A stretch of 22,125 nt of DNA from NCBI GenBank assembly GCA_036939755.1, contig JALLAZ010000160.1, forward strand, positions 1 to 22,125. The letters are read 5' to 3'. Below are positions 1 to 7,585 of the stretch, piece after piece. A program made the position numbers and the translations under genes. This DNA is from Stephanodiscus triporus (lineage: Eukaryota > Bacillariophyta > Thalassiosirophyceae > Thalassiosirales > Thalassiosiraceae). Numbering within the stretch: the first letter of the stretch is position 1; each line of letters begins with the position of its first letter. A model generated the notes under the pieces. The model was given only the letters and a program-made list of their open reading frames with translations. It made no database searches and was not told where the DNA came from.

Positions 1-53
1 TACCACGAAAAAACAACCACAACACCACCCACACAACCTCCTCCGCGAGCAAA

Positions 54-101
54 ATGGCCAAATCCGCCAGCGGACAATGGACATTGATGCCCCCCGTGTA
101 A
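54..101 (+). other. Short uORF overlapping the start of gene 1
   Basis: An ATG at 54 (context aaaATGG) opens a 15-codon frame that stops with TAA at 99-101, overlapping the main ATG at 77 in another frame. It could be a translation-limiting uORF. Alternatively the run of six C at about 89-94 may be one base short in this sequence: one extra C would fuse this reading to the gene 1 frame and make ATG 54 the true start. The sequence alone does not decide. Confidence 0.35.
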
Positions 102-1316
102 AGCCCTGGTCCAAAGCCAACAAGGATTTTTTACAGGAGCTCATCGACACTGGAAAGGTCGATATCGGACGCTCGGCCGATACTAACTACATCGATCGCG
201 TCCGCGCGAAATACTTCCGCGACCGCGACGAACATAATTTTCGTCGCAACTTTCGGAGTTACGCCCGATCGCGTGAGATCGAGGACAGCCTGAGTGGTGC
301 CCGTCGACGAGGAGGTATAGTATTTTTTTTATTTTATTCTTATTATTTACATCATTACTAATGTCTCCCCCCCTTGTCTCTAAATTACAGACGCCGCCGA
401 CGACGACGACGACGACAACGACGACGTCGACGACGACGACGACGAAAACAACGACGACGCCGCCGCCACCACCGACGACGACGACGACGACAACGAGGCC
501 CCAGAACAAGACGACGACATGACCAAGACAGCCACTGCCGCCAAGAAGCCGCCCGCCAAGAAGGCGGGCAAGAAGAAGACGGGGGACACCATCGTCATCG
601 ACACCCCCGACAAGAAGAAGCAGCGCGTTGTGCCGACGCGCTTCTCCGTCGACGCGGCGCGCTGCTTCACCGTCAACCCCTACGCCGAGGGGGGGAAGAA
701 CAAGATTGACATCGTCCTTCACGAGGGCGGGTCACCCTCCAAGGACGCGCAGCCCCAGGTGACCCTCCTTCCCGGTGGGAGGACGCTGAGCGTCCAGTGG
801 AAAATTCGTGAGGAGCTCTTCTCGGAGCTCCAAGCCCACGTCCAAGGCATTCCTTCGAACTCCTCCCGCTCGATCGCCTACAGCGACACCATGCAACTCA
901 TGGTGTCCGCTGGCGTGCGAGCGGTCGAGGGGTACTACCGTGGCACCCCCCAGCTCATCCATCTGGGCGTGGAGTGCACGGGGAACCCGAAGGTCCGAAT
1001 CCGCGACGTTCCGACGAAGAAGAAGGTGACCTGGGCGGGCAAGACGCACATGCAGTTCAACTGCATGTACGTTTGCACCGTGAGGGTTGCAACGGATCGT
1101 CACGGCCTCACAGCCCAGCCGAAGAACGCCGGCTTCGCGGACTTCGGCTTTTTGGAGAGCAGCGCGGAGGCTGATCGCGGAGGAGGAGGACACGGCGAGA
1201 ACAGTGACGGCGGGGCGGCGGCGGCGGCGGTAGGAGGGGGTGGAGGTAGGGGGGGGCCACCATACTATCCAGCAGTCGGGGAGAGCGACGACAGCGACGA
1301 GGAATCATACGACTAG
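77..1316 (+). CDS. Two-exon protein of unknown function with central poly-Asp tract
   Basis: The join is 77..314 and 391..1316, giving 387 residues. The intron at 315-390 (76 nt) starts GTATAG and ends TTACAG; exon 1 ends in phase 1 and exon 2 restores an open frame. The N-terminal block (about residues 8-78) is basic and aromatic, with the motifs KPWSKANKDFLQELID and HNFRRNFRSYARSREIE. An Asp/Asn-rich tract encoded by (GAC)n follows (about 80-122), then a Lys-rich segment (about 128-150) that looks like a nuclear-localisation-type cluster. The C-terminal globular block (about 155-330) carries LLPGGRTLSVQWK and THMQFNCMYVCTVRVA. The tail is Gly-rich and acidic. From memory, similar two-block proteins occur in diatom genomes, but I know of no assigned function. 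The start at ATG 77 is uncertain: an out-of-frame ATG at 54 has a better context. Confidence 0.75.
393..518 (+). repeat. (GAC)n trinucleotide microsatellite, in frame
   Basis: This is an imperfect GAC/GCC/AAC triplet array directly after the splice acceptor of gene 1. It encodes about 42 residues, mostly Asp with some Asn, Ala and Thr. It is open in several frames on both strands, which creates spurious antisense poly-Val and poly-Ser ORFs. Confidence 0.85.
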
Positions 1317-1766
1317 ATATACATCATTGCATAGTAACTTCGTAATACTCCTAGTAACATTACTTACTCTACATCTATGTTCTTTGTAACTTAATAGTAA
1401 CCAGTGTTACAAAATTCCCTCAACCTCGTTGAAAAGGTAATAACTTTTTTCTACTTACGTACGAATTTTTATATTAAAACCTGACCTACGACACTACGAC
1501 CAGCGGATTAACGTCACACGATCAAAAAAAAATTTAGGAATAAAATTTACTGCAATGCCCCCCGCCAAATCTCTATTCGTCCATCACTCTACCGGACTGA
1601 TTTGTGATTTTGTTGGGATAGAATGAAATGGATAGAGCAAGAAAGAATCTGCAGAGAAAAGGGCTAATTCCTTCTGAAACAGCGCTATTGGGCCATTGCC
1701 CGGTTCAATATTCCCCGCCTTACTCCATGCGTAGGTAGTTACTAAAATCTGACCCAAGCAAACAAC
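1317..1766. other. Intergenic spacer, genes 1 to 2
   Basis: AT-rich DNA that should hold the 3' UTR of gene 1 and the promoter of gene 2. I see no ORF with family features, no RNA gene and no long repeat. An A-run lies near 1525-1533. Confidence 0.6.
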
Positions 1767-2819
1767 ATGGTGAACAACTCCGACAAGACATTCTTCATCC
1801 AGCTTATCATCTGGACGACTGCCAATGGAATATCCACCGTCAGCGTGTGGGCGCTGTTGTTTGCCATTTTACGCAGCCCCAAAGTCCGTTCCAACTCGTT
1901 CAACCTCTACCTCGTATTTTGCCTCGCATCCGATGCCTACAAAAATCTTGCAGGCTTTTCGGCCAATCTGGCAAATTTGCTCATGGACACTGGATCCCCC
2001 AATGCATGTAAGGTCATTGGGTGGAATGATGCATACTGGTGGTGCTCAAGTTTGTGGATGTCGTTCTCCACATTTTTAGAAATTCATCGAATGCTCATGG
2101 CGAACAAGCAGACGAGGAGATATAAACCCCCTACGCCCAAACGGGTGACTGTGAATTCGGTGATCATACACGTCTTTTCGATACTGATGGCAACATTCAC
2201 TGTCCTGCCGCTGGACATATTCCCGAAGGCAACCCCAAGCAGTGGATGTGAGGCATATCCGGAACCTGGGAATAGGGCTCAACTCATCTTTTATTGGGTA
2301 TTTTTCATGCCACTGACGGCGCTTATTCCAACCCTATTGGTCACCATAATGTGTTTCCATATATGGTGGAAACAGTTGATTCCTCTCAATAATGCCAAGT
2401 ATCGGTCCTTGCTATTTTACTTCGCAAGGTTACTGGCAACGATTTATCTCGTAATCATTGCAGTTATTGTGTCGTTCTTCTTCACCAATTGGGTTCAAGC
2501 AATTGCCTTTATGATTTTCAACCTGATTGGTTTGATTCAAGTGTGTTTAGCACTGATCAAGAAAGACGTTCGAAATGTTTTCCTTTCAACGTGGTGCTGC
2601 AAGAACCTCGATGAAACATCCACAAACACTACCCAGAAATCATTGGCATATTTGCGGGGATTTTCTCGAAGGAAGTCTAGTAATCATTCTAGTGTAAATG
2701 ATGCTGACCAGAGTGGCGTAGAAGAAAAAAATGAAGTTCTATCAGGAAAGGAGGTGGATATCGAGTCCGACAAAGTGGCAAGAAACGAAGCAGATGAGGT
2801 CGATGTAACCCACAAGTAA
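1767..2819 (+). CDS. Seven-transmembrane, GPCR-like receptor
   Basis: Single exon, 350 residues. Hydrophobic segments lie at about 11-35, 47-72, 88-110, 127-151, 170-200, 214-239 and 243-264, giving seven helices. A short N-terminus has an N-glycosylation sequon at Asn3. Cys81, before helix 3, and Cys161, in the second extracellular loop, are placed like the GPCR disulfide pair. Helix 3 ends in EIHR (105-108) rather than DRY, and helix 7 lacks NPxxY. An amphipathic stretch KKDVRNVFLSTWCC (265-278) resembles helix 8 with palmitoylatable cysteines. The last 70 residues are polar and rich in Ser and acidic residues, as expected of a cytoplasmic regulatory tail. Its ligand and class are unknown. 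I am sure of the 7TM topology and less sure of true GPCR homology. Confidence 0.75.
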   Translation: MVNNSDKTFFIQLIIWTTANGISTVSVWALLFAILRSPKVRSNSFNLYLVFCLASDAYKNLAGFSANLANLLMDTGSPNACKVIGWNDAYWWCSSLWMSFSTFLEIHRMLMANKQTRRYKPPTPKRVTVNSVIIHVFSILMATFTVLPLDIFPKATPSSGCEAYPEPGNRAQLIFYWVFFMPLTALIPTLLVTIMCFHIWWKQLIPLNNAKYRSLLFYFARLLATIYLVIIAVIVSFFFTNWVQAIAFMIFNLIGLIQVCLALIKKDVRNVFLSTWCCKNLDETSTNTTQKSLAYLRGFSRRKSSNHSSVNDADQSGVEEKNEVLSGKEVDIESDKVARNEADEVDVTHK

Positions 2820-3789
2820 AATGTTCAAATAAGAATATATTTTCAGGCTGGCGATTGCCATAAGATAGGTTACCGTACCATTGTCGAGACCATTACTCTC
2901 CAAAAGGATATGTTCCATAAGGTGGGGGCTGGGACAGGGGAGAGCCCGAGCCATCATACATTGTAAGACGGAAAGTTAAGTTACACGAAGTAAATGTATA
3001 CATTATTTCCATCGAGGAGTCGTTTGGCCTATTGACGTTGATGTTGTTGTGCCACCCTGAACGAATATTTGCTGAGAACATACATGCATCTATATTCTTT
3101 GGTTTCTATGATTACTGTACTGCTACATCTGACGGGGTTCGAGGATGCGCAATGGTGCAGTCGGACGCCCTAAAGAACCCAGCAGCGCGAAGAAGCAATC
3201 AGCGCAAGGAGTAAGATTAGAGCTTCCTGAAAGATGTTGGCTCCGCGCCAACTACGCTGAGCCGCCGATCGTTCGAAGAGGGATGCAACGCCGCCGTCCG
3301 ACAACAACGATGATCTTCACTCCGTGCCGGCAACGATGAGAACGCTGACGCTCAACAAGGGATGTGACGCCGCCTTTGGACGACGAATACGACGTTGGAT
3401 CCGCATAAATGGACGAGACTCCGCGCCGATGAGTAGTTAACGCTCATGCTGAACCAAGCCGGGAACCCGTAGGAAGAAGAAGAAGCATCTGCCATCAAGC
3501 ACCGATGACCGTTCTCGGGCAATATTCTTCGTTGACATGCATGGCGCGTATCCCGCGAGAAAGCCGTCGATGGCGGCACCGTACCCCCCCCCCTCGGTCG
3601 TAGGTCGCCGAGTAAAGGCGGCGGAACGGGCACCGTCGTCGTCATAGCAACGCCCCTCCCCCCCTTCGCGAGGTTCGAAGACTCCTTCGTTGATTTAGGG
3701 TTTTGTCGGTCCCTTCCGACCGTTCGGAACACGTCATAATTTTTCTGGGCTTACACCGTCCAGGCAATCCGGGCGGTGGCCGACTTTTT
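2820..3789. other. Spacer between convergent genes 2 and 3
   Basis: About 970 bp between the stop of the 7TM gene (+) and the stop of the methyltransferase gene (-). It should contain both 3' UTRs. The middle part, about 3230-3455, holds degenerate repeats (listed separately). Open frames here are short, Arg/Pro-rich and lack recognisable domains. A C-run lies near 3584-3594. Confidence 0.55.
3230..3455. repeat. Degenerate tandem repeat, about 80-95 bp units
   Basis: Two units start with GGGATG..ACGCCGCC at 3280 and 3359 (79 bp apart). Each continues through ACTCCG(T/C)GCCG, GATGAG, AACGCT and a final AAC. A partial related segment (TGTTGGCTCCGCGCCAACTA) precedes them near 3235. The copies are strongly diverged with indels. 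This could be a decayed minisatellite or mobile-element remnant; no coding potential is evident. Confidence 0.4.
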
Positions 3790-5467
3790 TCAAGCCCCCG
3801 GAGGGTGATGGGGCTTCTGGAAAACGCCGTGTACGAATACCCGTTTCATCTCTTGTCCAGTTTTGCGATTGCGATTGTACACCGTACAGTACCTCAATTC
3901 GAGCGTGTCGAACCCGACCGACTCAAAGAGCGATCGCGCCGCCTCAATCGAGAAGAATCGTGCGATTGTCCCCTCTCCCCGAACGAAGACTGGATCGCTC
4001 ACATCATGGTCATGGTCATCGCCATCGCCGTTGTTGTTGCTGGCAGCATATTGGCAAGACGCAGATGGCTCGAATCGAAGCATGGGCATGTCATAGACTT
4101 GGAGGAAATCACGTAGAGAGAAAAAGAATGAGAGAGTCAGAGGGGGGGGGGGAAACACGCATCAGAAAAAGGGGACATGAAGATGATTCACAGAAACATA
4201 ATCGACGATATCACCCTCCGTATATAACTCACGTCCGTAGTCCCGAAAGCAAACTTTTCCCCCGGCCCTGGTGACGTCATATACCCGCTCGAGGAAACGA
4301 CGCGCCCTCGACGGCACGACGGCGCTAAGGACGAAGATCAGGAGCGAGATCCCGACCACGCCCGTGGCGTCCCCGTCGGCCGCGCCCCCGCCCCCGACGA
4401 TCATCCCACGTTCGACGACGGATCCTCCCCCCCCCGCCGCTCCCTCGGACGACGTCGAACGCGATATCGCTCGTTCGTACGCCGCCCTCGTCCTACGCGC
4501 GAAGGATGAACCGTTCACGACGCCGTCATCGCGGTCGTCGCCGTCGTCGTACGGAGACCCCGTCCCCCCCCCCTCCCTCCTCCTCCTCGGCGATCAGGCT
4601 CGGATCGGCAACGAACGCCTCGAACGAAAGACCGCGATCATACCGCCGTCGACTCGGCGCCGCAATCGTCGCCATCGCGGCCGTCGAGTCGTGTCCGTCG
4701 TCGTCGTTCGCGAGATCGCGCTTCGCCGCCATCGCGTCCCCGACGATCCGTCGCGTCGTGTCCACCGCCACCGGGCTCGAGTCGCACGCCAGCAGGACCA
4801 TACGACGCGGTCGTCGTCGTCGTCGTCGTCGTCGTCGTCCCAGCCTCGCCACCGCCCCGTCGCATCCCGTCCCCTCTCGCATCATCGCCTCGCGATGGCG
4901 TTGGATTATCGGCACGCAGGAGCTGCCGCTCCCGCAGCCGATCTCAAGGATGACCCTGTCGTCCTCCCTCGTTCCACAGTCCCATCCTCCTCCTTCTCCT
5001 CCTCCTCCTCCACCACCACCACCTCCGCACGAATCTCGACCACCGCCATCGTCGCCCAGTCGCCGTTCCTCCCCATCCGAATACTCTGCCTCCTCTCCCT
5101 CGCAGCAGTCGTCGATGTAATCGTCATCGTCATCGTCGAGGAGGTATCCCGCGATGCACGGGAACGCCTCGAGGAGGTATCGACGGGGCCTGTAGAACGT
5201 CCCCGACGAGTGGCGGGCGTGGAAGGCGTCCCAGAACCTCGACTGCGATGGCGGGAGCAGCAGCAGCGGCGGCGGCGACGACTCGCCTTCGTAATAGTCT
5301 TTGACGTCGTCGTCGTCGACCGACGATGCCGCTAGGCGATGTCGGCGGCACCTGCGGACGCAGTCGGACGCGTGCTCCTCGAACGAAAAGTCCGAGTCGA
5401 AGTAACGGACGATGCCGTCGCCCTTCTCCTCCTTCTCCTCCTCCTCCTTCGCTTCGCATCCACCCAT
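3790..5467 (-). CDS. METTL2/6/8-type SAM methyltransferase (tRNA m3C family), one apparent frame break
   Basis: Homologues methylate C32 in the tRNA anticodon loop to m3C using SAM. Exon 1 runs 5467..4233 and exon 2 4097..3790. The intron 4232..4098 (135 nt) has donor GTGAGT and acceptor AAG, and splicing creates the family motif FRDYGLYDMPMLRF. Other family features are: FDSDFSFEEHA at residues 23-33; SRFWDAFHARH at 76-86; motif I, ILEIGCGSGS, at 173-182; CDSSPVAVD at about 228-236; SFEAFVADPSL; LLIFVLSAVVP; and near the end, FVRGEGTIARFF. The frame changes once between residue about 296 and LLIFVLSA. The best candidate is the ten-C run at 4564-4573, where one base fewer gives 513 residues. 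Long Asp, Gly and Arg tracts inflate the protein compared with about 280-410 residues in relatives. Low-complexity insertions sit in loops between conserved motifs. Confidence 0.85.
4564..4573 (-). other. C10 homopolymer at the apparent frameshift in the methyltransferase gene
   Basis: On the coding strand this is ten G after a Glu-repeat. The upstream frame carries motifs I-III and then meets a stop at about 4526. The next base phase carries LLIFVLSA, the FRDYG motif and the rest. Removing one base gives an uninterrupted frame across both exons. A 115-nt intron with a weak GTCTCC donor would also restore phase but matches the consensus poorly. Sequencing error, a real mutation, or translational slippage are possible. 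Confidence 0.6.
4811..4839. repeat. (TCG)n microsatellite in the methyltransferase exon
   Basis: About nine to ten TCG/CGT units. On the coding (minus) strand they encode a poly-Arg tract (about residues 211-219) between the SAM-binding motif I region and the CDSSPVAVD motif. Confidence 0.8.
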
Positions 5468-5955
5468 GGACGACGACGGACGACGTGGACAGCTTTGGAC
5501 TTCTTCCGGCGAAAAAAAAGCTTAGATTTCTTACGTACATAGGAATCATCACTCACCGAAACGACACCCCCACCACAAGATGAACAAACAAATATCGTAT
5601 TGCTTTACACTTTGACGGTGCCAAGAGAGAGGCTTGTCGCCTCGCCACCGTCGAGGCTTGGAAGTATCACATTGTACAACGTGGCGACGGGAGTCTGTGT
5701 CTCCGGAGAAAGAAACGGCGCTAATGTAACATGAAGAAAACCTCACAAAATTGGTTGTATCATCTCTATGAATATCGTACCTAAGAAGTGTATTATCAGG
5801 TTTGATTCTTTTCTATCTGTATCGTCCTCCACCGCTCAGTATCAAATAGCTGAACTAAACTTCTAAACAGAGGATCCCCGACCATCGAGGCTTCGTGTAC
5901 TCGCCCGTCGGGCGACACCGAGACTACACAACAGTGCAACATTATGGTATTCGCA
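5468..5955. other. Spacer between tandem minus-strand genes 3 and 4
   Basis: It should hold the promoter and 5' UTR of the methyltransferase gene and the 3' UTR of the RING gene. Short minus-strand frames occur, including one from an ATG at 5552 that overlaps the methyltransferase start in another frame and has a basic/hydrophobic beginning. I cannot join it to the enzyme by a sensible splice. Nothing else is recognisable. Confidence 0.5.
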
Positions 5956-6654
5956 TCATACATGTACTTCCACCTCGAGGATTAAATTCCTCGAAATGAA
6001 GTTCTGCCTACAACATGGGCAGGTCAAATCAAAGTCCAGCAACTTCTTTTCGCTTGGATTCTCGGAGAAACATTTCCTCTTGGAGCGTTTCCTTCCCAAT
6101 GCCACCAGCCATTTCAACATGCAGTCCTCATGAAACACGTGACTGCATTCGCTATTGGATGACCAGCATACTCTGTCGGATATTTCATACTTCGCTAAGC
6201 AAATGGCGCAGAAAATTGGAACTGATCTTTTCTTGGACACTACCTCATTGACCGGGTCGTTCACTTCCCCTGCCTCATCATTTGTACATGATACACCATC
6301 TTCACTTTGCTCCTTCTCCACAAAATTTATGTCTTGGCCAACCTTTGATTTGCGATAAAATAGCTTGCGTAAGAGAGAACTCCTATTCATCTCCTTCTCA
6401 TTGTCCATGCAGCTATCTCCCACCACCTTGCCATTTCTAACGGCAATAACTTGGCCAGGGCAAGGGATTAGGACGTGAGTGTATTCGAAATCGCCCTTGT
6501 CACAAGCATTCTGTGTTTTCAACTGTAATGAGCTATCAGTGGCAGCAACACCCATTTCAACATCATCGACGCTTGTTTGCTTCCCCTTAACCGGCCCACC
6601 AGAATCTTTACCCATAAGTGATGACAACTCCGAGTCTGGTGACTGAGTATGCAT
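5956..6654 (-). CDS. RING-H2 finger protein, probable E3 ubiquitin ligase
   Basis: 232 residues in one exon from ATG 6654. The zinc ligands read Cys149, Cys152, Cys170, His172, His175, Cys178, Cys212, Cys215, a C3H2C3 RING-H2 pattern. The context CAICLAKYE, CWSSNSECSHVFHEDC and CPCCRQNF matches, from memory, a RING family expanded in diatoms. The DEYTH-like motif FEYTHVLIPCPG at about 56-67 also recurs in that family. The sixth and seventh ligands are 33 residues apart, with a Lys/Arg-rich insert, where classical RING-H2 domains have far fewer. No transmembrane segment is seen. The likely role is recruiting an E2 enzyme; the substrate is unknown. An in-frame TAG lies seven codons upstream of ATG 6654, so any longer N-terminus would need splicing. 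Confidence 0.8.
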   Translation of the reverse strand: MHTQSPDSELSSLMGKDSGGPVKGKQTSVDDVEMGVAATDSSLQLKTQNACDKGDFEYTHVLIPCPGQVIAVRNGKVVGDSCMDNEKEMNRSSLLRKLFYRKSKVGQDINFVEKEQSEDGVSCTNDEAGEVNDPVNEVVSKKRSVPIFCAICLAKYEISDRVCWSSNSECSHVFHEDCMLKWLVALGRKRSKRKCFSENPSEKKLLDFDLTCPCCRQNFISRNLILEVEVHV

Positions 6655-6665
6655 ATTTTCTATTT

Positions 6666-6923
6666 TCAGTGACTATGGGCAGTGAGAAATGCAACCCACA
6701 AAGTTTCGAGGTACGGTGGGCATAAGGAATGTCGTAAATCTTGTGGTAGTTCGAAGTAATGATTTGCATATCTTTCACATACCGACGTAAACCTGCTCAG
6801 ATGACGGAGTATGGCTCTGGACCGAAGGTTATCCATCTCCAGCCTTTGCAACGATGATAGATGTTCATACTCGATCTCTTCTTCATTGACACGGGGAGGC
6901 AAACTAAGCATATGTGGATTCAT
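6666..6923 (-). CDS. Small hypothetical ORF or upstream exon of the RING gene
   Basis: 85 codons from ATG 6923, ending just 11 bp before the RING gene's ATG. The product is hydrophilic and helix-prone, rich in Glu, Arg and Leu, with no recognised domain. A phase-compatible 53-nt intron (GTTGCA..CTCAG) could fuse it to the RING frame near residue 5, but the donor is weak and the intron shorter than the others here. Stronger donors in the segment do not keep phase. It may be a separate small gene, a first exon, or chance. Confidence 0.35.
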   Translation of the reverse strand: MNPHMLSLPPRVNEEEIEYEHLSSLQRLEMDNLRSRAILRHLSRFTSVCERYANHYFELPQDLRHSLCPPYLETLWVAFLTAHSH

Positions 6924-7585
6924 AATTCGCGTTTGAGATACTCAAGTCTTCATAAATTATCGTCGAACAAATCGACAGTGCAACTCTTACCAGTCGCTAC
7001 AGCAAGGAAACATGATCCAAGCTAACAGGTCTCGCGTCACGCCCCGAATCAGTTCATTCAATAAGGCCAACATGCCACACAACGCCAAAATGCCCCACAC
7101 GGTGATCTATAGAACAATGATGTAGGCGAGGTTTTATATCATGATGGTTGTCAAATGAATTCAGTGAAACGCATGTATCTCCAGTTCGCAACACTTACCA
7201 CTGTTATACCCAAAGAAGAATGCAGATCAGGCATTGTATTGAAGGTCGACTGCAGGAAGGGATAGATTGATTGTACTGAGTAACAGAGTAGACAGCGTCC
7301 ACCGAATGAGAGGTCGATGCCCTCTTTCCCATTGAATTTAATTTAATTATCTCGTGGTTGGTAGCATTCCCTTCCTTCACCTGCACTGTAACTTCAACTG
7401 CACGTGACTCTCTCCTCTCTTGCTGCATGAAGACTTCTTGGTGTTCGCGTATTGATGTGTGTATGGTATAAATTCCGACCGTAAAATGGGTCGCGTTTGT
7501 TTTCATCATTCACCCTCTACCCCCAAAAACAACAGAACCCAACCAGGAAGGGAGAAATCCAACAGCCAGGGCGCCGCGCATTCTA
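6924..7585. promoter_or_regulatory. Divergent intergenic region, RING gene (-) and ABC transporter (+)
   Basis: About 660 bp that must contain the promoters of both flanking genes. A 101-codon minus-strand frame at 7204-7509 has no recognisable features. No convincing TATA box or other named element is seen; a TATAAA-like string (GGTATAAATT) sits near 7466. Confidence 0.4.

Noticed and set aside
183..722. Minus-strand 179-codon frame rich in Val and Gly
   Set aside because: Antisense reading of the (GAC)n array of gene 1 and crosses its intron; no independent support.
3130..3160. GGTTCGA string as a tRNA T-arm
   Set aside because: No flanking T-stem, anticodon arm or acceptor stem can be formed. 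Other GTTCGA and GTTCAA strings near 1700 and 3668 also fail.
3352..3732. Minus-strand 126-codon frame in the spacer
   Set aside because: No recognisable motif, overlaps degenerate repeats and C-runs, and lies in a stretch expected to be 3' UTR.
4272..4279. Palindrome TGACGTCA, a textbook CRE site
   Set aside because: It lies inside the methyltransferase coding exon (codons for Tyr-Asp-Val-Thr) and far from a start, so a regulatory role is unlikely.
4271..5335. Plus-strand 354-codon open frame
   Set aside because: It is antisense to the methyltransferase exon and low complexity (Ser/Arg/Pro/Val). It is kept open by the triplet repeats; the minus strand carries real family motifs.
7204..7509. 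Minus-strand 101-codon frame before the transporter gene
   Set aside because: No domain, signal or splice link; sits in the divergent promoter region. Plausibly chance.
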